Shown here one piece after another: positions 25,157 to 31,841 of a stretch of 37,284 nucleotides of DNA (position 1 is its first letter; every line of letters begins with the position of its first letter). The translations under genes and the position numbers were made by a program. Origin of the DNA: JABDGC01 sp964449835 (lineage in GTDB: Bacteria; Pseudomonadota; Gammaproteobacteria; DSM-16500); assembly GCA_964449835.1 (NCBI GenBank), contig CAYVBZ010000014.1, positions 1 through 37,284 of the forward strand. The letters are read 5' to 3'. The notes beneath the pieces were generated by a model. The model was not told where the DNA came from. It searched no databases and worked only from the letters and a program-made list of their open reading frames with translations.

Positions 25157-26401
25157 CTATAGTTGAGCTTCTTTTCTATAGCTAGGGTCATTAATATCAA
25201 CGACATTGTTCGCTTTTTGGGTTGAATCAATCATCTGCTTCAATTTTTTACCCCAAGCTTCAAGAGCGTTCTTTTTTTCAGAATCGTAGCTATGGCGGTC
25301 ATAAATGGCTGTAATGTTGCTGTCAGCATGGTTCAGGATCTTGCTGACGACAAGGCGGGAGATACCCATTTCGGTCATGTGGGTAGCGGCGGTGCGGCGG
25401 AGGTCGTGAGGAGTGAAATGTTTGATTTTGGCTTTTTCAAAAACGCTATCGCTACGGCGAACGGCTCTATCTATAGATTGCCCTCGCATATGGTTTTTAC
25501 CATTTTCAGAGGGAAAAAGCCAAGGGGACTCGTTGCTTAACGGCTTAATAGCCTTTAATAGCTCAATAGCCAATTCCGATAGTGGGACGCGCTGGGCAAT
25601 GCCATTTTTGGCTTTGCTATCCGGAATTGTCCACCAACGGGTTTCAAGGTCAATTTCGCTCCACTCAGCACCTAAAACCTCGCCTTTGCGTTGTGCGGTA
25701 GCCAATTGTAGCTTCAATGCCAGCTTAGTTGCTTCGGACATAGGGGCATTATCTAAAGCCTGCCATAAGTCTTTTATTTCCTGTACAGATAGGCAACGAT
25801 CACGCTGATTTTCTTTTGAAGGGGCTTTTATCGTAGTGCAGGGGGTGGCGGGTATTATGTCCCTCTCTACCGCGAAGTTGAACACTCGTCTGACGCAAGC
25901 GAAGGTGCGATTGGCAGCAATAGGAGCCCCCCGTTTGACGATGTCCTCCAACAAGAGAATAACATCACGCTTGGTAATATCCTTGGCTTTGCGTTTACCC
26001 CAAAGAGGCTTTACATCCTGGTCTAAAATACGTTTATCCTCTTTCCAAGACCGTTTACGGGGCATTGCCCACTTTTCGATGTATTCGTCTATTAGACCGT
26101 CTATAGTGGATGAATCGCGGTTTTGAGCTTTCTCAAGGGCTTGCACCTGGGCGGGGTCTTTTTCTTCAATTTTGAGCAATTTATAGGCATTGTGGTGTTT
26201 GATGCGAGCTTCGGCTAAAGAGAGAGTTTTATAATCCCCAAGGGTCATGCGCCGCTTTCTGCCACTAAAGGTATAAATGAAAACCCAAGACTTCCTCCCT
26301 GAAGGAAACACCCGAATAGCAAAGCCATCCTTTTCTCGTTTGTCATAAGCGTGCTCCTTGCGTTTGAGTGCTTTGATCATCTTATCGGTGAATTGTTTCA
26401 T
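25157..26401 (-). CDS. int: P4-type tyrosine integrase (intact)
   Basis: 414 aa from ATG 26401, preceded by GGGAG at 5 nt; a longer frame to TTG 26434 would run into the arm repeats. An N-terminal DUF4102-like arm-binding domain (GFAIRVFPSGRKSWVFIYTF, RRMTLGDYKTLSLAEAR) is followed by a core-binding domain. The catalytic set is R237 (AQRKGEVLG), H332 and R335 (HDLRR), H in LNHADSN and Y367 in AIYDRHSY. Its start is about 180 bp from att 2, so it belongs to element 1. A remnant of its homologue lies at 35046-35193. It probably drives movement of both elements. Confidence 0.93.
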   Translation of the reverse strand: MKQFTDKMIKALKRKEHAYDKREKDGFAIRVFPSGRKSWVFIYTFSGRKRRMTLGDYKTLSLAEARIKHHNAYKLLKIEEKDPAQVQALEKAQNRDSSTIDGLIDEYIEKWAMPRKRSWKEDKRILDQDVKPLWGKRKAKDITKRDVILLLEDIVKRGAPIAANRTFACVRRVFNFAVERDIIPATPCTTIKAPSKENQRDRCLSVQEIKDLWQALDNAPMSEATKLALKLQLATAQRKGEVLGAEWSEIDLETRWWTIPDSKAKNGIAQRVPLSELAIELLKAIKPLSNESPWLFPSENGKNHMRGQSIDRAVRRSDSVFEKAKIKHFTPHDLRRTAATHMTEMGISRLVVSKILNHADSNITAIYDRHSYDSEKKNALEAWGKKLKQMIDSTQKANNVVDINDPSYRKEAQL

Positions 26402-26421
26402 TGTGTCTCCCATTATTTCTG

Positions 26422-26442
26422 AGGTTCCTCTCAAGGTTCCTC
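26422..26442. promoter_or_regulatory. Right paired arm-type repeats AGGTTCCTC
   Basis: AGGTTCCTC at 26422-26430 and 26434-26442, 12 bp apart, are the same motif and spacing as at 13634-13655. They lie in the integrase leader just upstream of its ribosome site, so binding there could also shut off int. The rest of the 26443-26583 gap holds no gene. Confidence 0.6.
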
Positions 26443-26583
26443 TGTTGGTATGGCTATAGTTGAAAAGCCCTGAAATAAACTGAAGAGATGATATTACGAA
26501 AACCCTTAAATTTATAGGGTTTCATGAAAAATTTGTGAAATGATTTGAAACAAGATAAAATGCATTGAAATGAGCCATTGCCC

Positions 26584-26627
26584 GATTCGTAATCAGTAGG
26601 TCACGTGTTCGATTCGCGTCGTCGGCA
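26584..26627 (+). repeat. att site 2 (between the two elements)
   Basis: Matches the tRNA-Thr 3' half at 41 of 44 positions. Three differences lie in the T arm; two of them (AGGTG to ACGTG, and CACCT to CGCGT) keep the stem paired. It is not a complete tRNA. The 325-bp interval from the integrase to 26760 contains this site, the arm repeats and otherwise no gene. Confidence 0.92.
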
Positions 26628-26759
26628 TTAGTTGTTAGTCTCTATCGAAATTTGGGGGTCTTTCCCATTTCAGGGGGCAGTACCTTACCACCTTTTAAGA
26701 ACATAAGACTCTAACTCGTAATCTATAATTTTCTTGGTTAGAACCTTGAACGGACATGA

Positions 26760-27941
26760 ATGAAAAAATTAGACGTTGTGATTGTGGGTGCTGGAGCTGC
26801 AGGCTTAATGTGCGCAATAGAGGCGGGCAAGCGTGGTCGTAAGGTCATGGTGTTTGAGCAGGGCAATAAACCCGGGAAAAAAATTTTGATGTCTGGAGGA
26901 GGGCGTTGTAATTTTACTAATTATCACATCAACCCTGGAGCGTATCTTTCTGGTAACCCCCATTTTTGCAAATCAGCCTTAAGCCGCTACACGCAATGGG
27001 ATTTTATAAATCTGGTAAAAAAGCACCATATTTCTTTTCATGAAAAAACCCTGGGACAATTATTTTGTGATCATAAGTCACAGGATATTCTTACCATGTT
27101 ATTAACAGAGTGCGAGCAAGTTAAAGTTGAGCTGAGTTTAAATACCAAAATAGTAAACCTCGAAAAAATAAACGATTCACATTTTAAAATAACAACCAAT
27201 GCTGACGATTTTTATTGCTCTTCTTTAGTAATAGCAAGTGGTGGTTTATCTATTCCCACTATGGGTGCAAGCCCCTTTGGCTACAAGGTGGCAGAACAAT
27301 TTGGACTTAAGGTATGGCCTACTCGTGCTGGCTTGGTGCCATTCACGCTTCATAGCGACGAAAAAGAAAAATTGGCAGTATTATCTGGCATCAGCGTTTC
27401 TAGCCTGGTTAGTAATGAGCGCATCAGTTTTCGCGAAAATATATTGTTTACACATCGCGGCTTAAGTGGGCCTGCCATTTTGCAGATCTCTTCTTATTGG
27501 CGGCCGGGTGAAGCTATCACTATTAATTTACTGCCGGATATTGATATTTTTTCCCTGCTTAAATCAGAAAAGCAAGCGCAACCACAAAGGCAATTAAAAA
27601 CTATTCTAGCAGCATATTTACCGAAGCGCTTAATTGAAATATTTTTAAATCCTCTTTTGGCTGAGGCAAAAATAGCGACTCTTTCTTCTTTTCAATTGGA
27701 AGAAATCTCTAAAATCTTCAATCCTTGGCTGGTCAAACCTAACGGAACAGAAGGCTATCGCACTGCTGAGGTAACTCTTGGTGGCGTAGACTGTGATGCT
27801 CTTTCTTCAAAAACTTTAGAAGTTTTGAAAGTTCCAGGCTTGTTTTTTATTGGTGAAGTTGTCGATGTAACCGGCTGGCTAGGGGGGTATAATTTTCAGT
27901 GGGCATGGGCTTCGGGCTGGGCGGCTGGGCAAGTGGTTTGA
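26760..27941 (+). CDS. HI0933/BaiN-family FAD-dependent oxidoreductase
   Basis: 393 aa. N-terminal Rossmann motif VVIVGAGAAGLMCAIEAGKR (residues 5-24), then GKKILMSGGGRCNFTN (the HI0933 family signature) and the C-terminal GEVVDVTGWLGGYNFQWAWA, which closes the FAD site. The family includes BaiN-like and flavin oxidoreductases with unclear substrates. The ATG at 26760 begins MKKLDV; an ATG at 26756 is out of frame. It is the first gene after att 2. The NYN gene follows by 26 bp. Confidence 0.88.
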   Translation: MKKLDVVIVGAGAAGLMCAIEAGKRGRKVMVFEQGNKPGKKILMSGGGRCNFTNYHINPGAYLSGNPHFCKSALSRYTQWDFINLVKKHHISFHEKTLGQLFCDHKSQDILTMLLTECEQVKVELSLNTKIVNLEKINDSHFKITTNADDFYCSSLVIASGGLSIPTMGASPFGYKVAEQFGLKVWPTRAGLVPFTLHSDEKEKLAVLSGISVSSLVSNERISFRENILFTHRGLSGPAILQISSYWRPGEAITINLLPDIDIFSLLKSEKQAQPQRQLKTILAAYLPKRLIEIFLNPLLAEAKIATLSSFQLEEISKIFNPWLVKPNGTEGYRTAEVTLGGVDCDALSSKTLEVLKVPGLFFIGEVVDVTGWLGGYNFQWAWASGWAAGQVV

Positions 27942-27966
27942 TGGCCAAATATAGGGGGATCTTATT

Positions 27967-28443
27967 GTGGAACGCGTGGCTATTTTTGTGGACGTTCAAA
28001 ACATCTATTACACCGTGAAGAGCGCTTACGGCTGCCATTTTGATTATAGTGTTTTTTGGGGAAGAGTGACTTCTGATAGAAAACTGACAAATGCCTATGC
28101 ATATGCGATAGATAAAGGGGACTCACAGCAAATCGAGTTTCAGCGAATTTTAAAGACACTGGGGTTTCAGGTTAAACTTAAGCCTTATATTGCGCGAAGA
28201 GATGGTTCGACTAAAGGTGATTGGGATGTGGGGATTACTATTGATATCTTAGAGAGTGCGCGTGAAGTGGATACAGTAGTCTTGGCGTCCGGGGATGGTG
28301 ATTTTGCCATCTTGCTGGCTAAGGTGCAGCAGGATTATGGCGTTAAAACCGAGGTGTATGGGGTGCCAACCCTTACTGCTAATGCACTTGTTCAGGCGGC
28401 GCAGAACTTTATACCGATTGAAGGTCACTTGTTAAAACGGTAA
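27967..28443 (+). CDS. NYN-domain (LabA/DUF88) nuclease-like protein
   Basis: 158 aa from GTG 27967. PIN-like acidic residues are present: D9 and N12 (FVDVQNIYY), D85/D87 (KGDWDVGITID) and D110/D112 (ASGDGDFAILL). This is the pattern of NYN nucleases, which cut RNA with metal ions. Being close to the flavoprotein gene, it may share its transcript. RNA target unknown. Confidence 0.85.
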   Translation: MERVAIFVDVQNIYYTVKSAYGCHFDYSVFWGRVTSDRKLTNAYAYAIDKGDSQQIEFQRILKTLGFQVKLKPYIARRDGSTKGDWDVGITIDILESAREVDTVVLASGDGDFAILLAKVQQDYGVKTEVYGVPTLTANALVQAAQNFIPIEGHLLKR

Positions 28444-28626
28444 TGGGGTCAAATCTTGCCTTCTACCTACAGCAGGTTGAGGAGTGATCTCTTATACACT
28501 GCCGAAGACGCCAGAGCCTAGATGTCGATTGTAATTAATTTTAAAGTCGCGGAAAGACCATAATTTTTGTGATGGGTCTTGCTTGGTGCTAGCGCTGCTT
28601 CGCATATAAAATTTGCTTCTTCAATG

Positions 28627-29619
28627 CTAGAATTGATTTGTTTTTCTTTTAGTTAAAAAAGCACACACCAGCCCGATCATTTTGTCTTTATCCTTGGGGG
28701 CGCTCTCTGCAATTAATAGTGTTATCGCTGTTAATGCTGGTGGTGTAATGCGTGTTAGATCCAGGATTTTTGCACATTGCAAGAACCAAATAAAAGCATA
28801 GGCACCGTTCCGCTTGTTTCCATCAACAAAAGGATGGTTTTTAACAATAAAGTAAAGAAGATGCGCTGCTTTTTCTTCGATGCTTGGATAAAGATCATTT
28901 TCTCCAAAAGACTGCATTACATTTCCAATGATACCTTCAATGCTATCTTTAGTTCTTTCGACCCCAAAAATGTCAGAGGCTTCGCCTTTTTCAATAAGAT
29001 TTAGCTTTAATTCGGTCAAAGCTTTGTTTAATTTCGCGGCCGTTAGTGTAACTTTCTTTTTAGTACGTCCCTGCATCGCTAGATTGCCCTTATCATAAGC
29101 ATCAAGCGAGAACCAGGTTTCAGCAAAGAGTGATACAAGCTCAAGTACGCTTTCATGGTCCATAGCGGAGCCAGCAGGCAGCAATGCTTTTACGTCATTA
29201 ATAGCTTTAAGAAATTCAGAATAATTCTTTTGAACTCTGTTCCGATTTATTGTAAATCCCTTTTCAATATGGTCTTTTAATGTTTTGGTGGCCCATTGGC
29301 GAAATGCGATGGCTTTCTTGGAGTTGGTTCGGTAACCCACAGCTAAAATTACGTCTAGGCTATAAAATTGAACCTGGTAGATTTTGCCATCTTCGGCAGT
29401 ATGTGCCAATTTTGCACATACTGAACTTGCGTCTAATTCCTTATCTTTCAATATGTTGCGTATATGTTTTGTTGCAACGGAGCGCTCTATCTCGAATATA
29501 TCAGCAATATGAGCCTGAGTTGCCCAAAGCATATCCGCAGATGCTTCCTGTCGAAGCTTTATTGCACCATTTTTTGTTTGATAAATAACCATTTCATTAG
29601 GCGTGGTTTTTAGTTTCAT
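28627..29619 (-). CDS. RhuM-like and Fic-domain fusion protein
   Basis: 330 aa from ATG 29619; a TTG at 29655 would add 12 residues but has no visible ribosome site. The N-terminal half is a RhuM-like virulence protein (YQTKNGAIKLRQEASADMLW, VGYRTNSKKAIAFRQWATK). The C-terminal part carries the Fic/Doc motif HPFVDGNKRNG near residue 263, with catalytic His, the acidic residue and the GNKR anion loop. Fic domains transfer AMP or another group to targets; Doc-like ones are toxins. No adjacent antitoxin is seen. Base 28444-28626 is a gap with no gene. Confidence 0.82.
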   Translation of the reverse strand: MKLKTTPNEMVIYQTKNGAIKLRQEASADMLWATQAHIADIFEIERSVATKHIRNILKDKELDASSVCAKLAHTAEDGKIYQVQFYSLDVILAVGYRTNSKKAIAFRQWATKTLKDHIEKGFTINRNRVQKNYSEFLKAINDVKALLPAGSAMDHESVLELVSLFAETWFSLDAYDKGNLAMQGRTKKKVTLTAAKLNKALTELKLNLIEKGEASDIFGVERTKDSIEGIIGNVMQSFGENDLYPSIEEKAAHLLYFIVKNHPFVDGNKRNGAYAFIWFLQCAKILDLTRITPPALTAITLLIAESAPKDKDKMIGLVCAFLTKRKTNQF

Positions 29620-29674
29620 AGATGTTCTCGGTTTTTTAGCGACAGGTCGTGTCAATTATTTGATCAGACAATTT

Positions 29675-29700
29675 CTGTCAGCGCTGCTGACAGTTTTTTT
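29675..29700. promoter_or_regulatory. Strong inverted repeat upstream of the RhuM-Fic gene
   Basis: CTGTCAGC-GCT-GCTGACAG (29675-29693) is a perfect 8-bp palindrome followed by seven T on the plus strand. It could be a rho-independent terminator for plus-strand transcripts or, lying 56 bp upstream of the RhuM-Fic ATG on the other strand, an operator. The sequence does not settle which. Confidence 0.5.
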
Positions 29701-29702
29701 AA

Positions 29703-29998
29703 AAATGCGTAGCCAAATTTGGGACACTTAGACATCATACTCCACAACAGCCGACAATCAACTACAATAAAGATATTCAGGTATTTACTGACTTTGTTAC
29801 AGTTAATGGAATAAAGTTTGTGCCTGCCATGGGGCTCACTTCATTGCTTTGTGCAAGGCGGGCATTAATATTGTGGCAATCCATCAACAGATGGTCGGTG
29901 AGCAACCCCGAATTATCTTCTTACACTATTGGGGGATTGGCAGTGCAGAATCATTGGCAAAAGGACTTCGCGCAGCTCTTGATCAAACAAAAAATTAA
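29703..29998 (+). pseudogene. Broken DUF1259 (LppY/LpqO-like) gene, 3' part
   Basis: One frame reads DFVTVNGIKFVPAMGLTS up to about 29838. Another frame then reads HFIALCKAGINIVAIHQQMV and LHYWGIGSAESLAKGLRAAL to a TAA at 29996. Together they resemble the beginning and end of a DUF1259 domain, with a middle deletion of perhaps 30 residues and a frame change near 29835. There is no proper start. A small open frame (62 aa from GTG 29820) crosses it but carries the wrong frame at the end. It directly precedes chrA. Confidence 0.55.
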
Positions 29999-30007
29999 AG
30001 AGTATTG

Positions 30008-31363
30008 ATGAATAAAAATAGCAAAAAATATCCTTCATTTTTGGAAGCCTTTTGGGTTTGGGTGAAAGTGGCTATTTATAGCTTTGGAGGGCCAGCTAAT
30101 CAAATTGCGGTAATGCATAAATTAATTGTGGAAGAAAAAAAATGGGTGGGTGAGCAACGTTTTTTACATGCACTGAACTATTGCATGTTGTTGCCTGGCC
30201 CGGAAGCTCAACAATTGGCTATTTATCTTGGTTGGCTCTTGCATCGGTATTGGGGTGGGATTGTAGCCGGTTCTTTATTTGTTTTACCTGGGTTTCTTAC
30301 CATTCTTTCGTTAAGTATTATTTATGCAAAATATGCATCGCTTAGTTTTATTACTATATTATTTTATGGAATTAAACCCGCTGTTATTGCCATTGTGCTA
30401 GATGCTTTATTTCGCATTGGGAAAAAAGCATTAAAGAAAAAAATCAGCTTTTTGATTGCTATGGCTGTTTTTGTAGGTATCTTTTTCTTTAATATTCCAT
30501 TTCCCATTATTGTATTTGGCGCAGCAATCTTCGGCTATCTTTCAGGTCGTTTTTGGAAAAGTTTATTATCCGAGGGGGAAAAGTATGATGATGCTCATGA
30601 ACAAGACCTTGTATCGTGCAATAAATACGTTACTCAGCGTTCAATAGGGCGAACAATTCTCACGGCTAGCGTATGGTTAGCAATTTGGCTTTTTCCCGCA
30701 ATGTTAACCGTATGGATAACTGGATTTCAGAGTGTTTTTACCCAGGAAGCGATTTTTTTCTCGAAAACTGCCGTTGTTACCATCGGCGGCGCCTATGCTG
30801 TATTGGCGTATATTGCACAGCAAGCGGTACAAAATTATGCCTGGTTAAAACCAGGGGAAATGCTTGATGGCCTTGGATTAGCAGAAACAACCCCTGGGCC
30901 TTTGATTCAAGTTGTTCAATTTGTCGCTTTCCTAGGTGCATATCGTCATGCGGGTGGTATGAGTCCATTACTGGCTGGAATATTGGGATCGGTTATTACA
31001 ACATGGGTTACGTTTGCTCCTTCATTCCTCTGGATTTTTACAGGCGCACCCTATATCGAAAAATTGCGAAAAATCCCATCATTACACTCTGCCATGAAAG
31101 CCATCACCGCGGCTGTAGTGGGTGTCATCTTAAACCTATCCATTTGGTTTGCATTACATACTTTGTTTCAAACTGTTGTTGAAAAGCATTTTTCAAGCTT
31201 GAGATTATATATACCTGCATGGAGTACATTTGATCTAGGCACGGCTATTATTATGGTATATGCTTGTGTGGTTGTTTTTCGTTATAAGGCGGGTCTTTTT
31301 ACTGTTTTAAGTAGCTCTGTTTTATTAGGGTTTCTCCTGGAAGCTTTAAAATACTACATCTAA
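30008..31363 (+). CDS. chrA: Chromate transporter ChrA (long-chain, two-domain)
   Basis: 451 aa membrane protein of the CHR family, which moves chromate out of the cell. Two homologous halves are seen: one with the FGGPANQIAVMH motif (about 25-36) and LLPGPEAQQLAIYLGW, the second with IGGAYAVLAYIAQQAV and AETTPGPLIQVVQFVAFLG. Several hydrophobic helices follow. ATG at 30008 (a TTG codon lies just before). The His-rich gene starts 13 bp after the stop with AAGGAGG, so the two are an operon. Confidence 0.9.
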   Translation: MNKNSKKYPSFLEAFWVWVKVAIYSFGGPANQIAVMHKLIVEEKKWVGEQRFLHALNYCMLLPGPEAQQLAIYLGWLLHRYWGGIVAGSLFVLPGFLTILSLSIIYAKYASLSFITILFYGIKPAVIAIVLDALFRIGKKALKKKISFLIAMAVFVGIFFFNIPFPIIVFGAAIFGYLSGRFWKSLLSEGEKYDDAHEQDLVSCNKYVTQRSIGRTILTASVWLAIWLFPAMLTVWITGFQSVFTQEAIFFSKTAVVTIGGAYAVLAYIAQQAVQNYAWLKPGEMLDGLGLAETTPGPLIQVVQFVAFLGAYRHAGGMSPLLAGILGSVITTWVTFAPSFLWIFTGAPYIEKLRKIPSLHSAMKAITAAVVGVILNLSIWFALHTLFQTVVEKHFSSLRLYIPAWSTFDLGTAIIMVYACVVVFRYKAGLFTVLSSSVLLGFLLEALKYYI

Positions 31364-31375
31364 CAAGGAGGTAAT

Positions 31376-31654
31376 ATGAAGAAACTTATTTTAAGCACTC
31401 TAATCCTTTTCACCGCATTGGCTTTTTCTTTAGGAAATGCAGCTCCCGCTGAGAATAAGACAGTCGTTGCAGACAGGGGTTCTCCCCCAGGGCTTCAAGG
31501 AAAAGGTGGCGCTGAGTTTCCCAGGGGACTAGAAAATCAAGAAAAAATACCGAAAGGTTGGAGTCATGGAAAGAAGGAAGGCTGGGAAAAAGGCGTAGGC
31601 AAACATCACCATGACCACCATCATCACCATGGACATGCTCACGATCAGGATTAA
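31376..31654 (+). CDS. Histidine-rich secreted protein, probable metal binder
   Basis: 92 aa. Signal peptide (LILSTLILFTALAFSLGNA) and a mature region with PPGLQGKGGAEFPRGLENQE and EKIPKGWSHGKKEGWEKG. It ends in HHHDHHHHHGHAHDQD, a likely metal chelator. The low-complexity end resembles periplasmic metal-buffer proteins beside copper and nickel genes. AAGGAGG precedes the ATG. It is in one operon with chrA and faces the oxidase gene on the other strand. The gap 31655-31841 has no supported gene. Confidence 0.72.
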   Translation: MKKLILSTLILFTALAFSLGNAAPAENKTVVADRGSPPGLQGKGGAEFPRGLENQEKIPKGWSHGKKEGWEKGVGKHHHDHHHHHGHAHDQD

Positions 31655-31841
31655 TACTGTTTATGAAAGACAGTAAGACTTGCTTCCAGCGAGGAAAAAG
31701 AGGTTCTCACTGAAGTTGGAAATGAATATCGAGAATATTTGAAATCTCCGATAGGATGAGCAAGTGAGGCATGGGCGGTGATCTTTAATCGTGTGCAGAT
31801 GGTGCATCTGTCCATGTTGCATTTCGTGGCCTCCAGTCTCG

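Larger units (their letters stand above)
13575..26627. mobile_element. Integrated element 1 (satellite-like island with defence cargo)
   Basis: Bounded by att copies 1 and 2 and carrying an intact P4-type integrase at its right end. Content in order: hypothetical, AlpA, primase, DUF3987, small protein, DUF5681, XRE, nuclease-helicase, HD protein, SIR2-like, coiled-coil protein, TA pair, integrase. No capsid, tail or conjugation genes are seen. A replication module plus a terminase-like DUF5681 fits a phage satellite or an integrative mobilisable element. Base composition is visibly richer in A+T than the core genes to the left. Confidence 0.88.

Noticed and set aside
26584..26627. att 2 as a second tRNA-Thr gene
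   Set aside because: It lacks the acceptor 5' strand, the D arm and half of the anticodon stem; only the 3' half is present.
28444..28626. Gene between the NYN and RhuM-Fic genes
   Set aside because: No frame with a start and ribosome site; only a GGGGTCAAATC word recalls intergenic repeats, which is too weak to call.
29820..30008. 62-codon plus-strand frame before chrA
   Set aside because: Family similarity switches frame near 29835, so this frame is a damaged DUF1259 gene and not a real protein.
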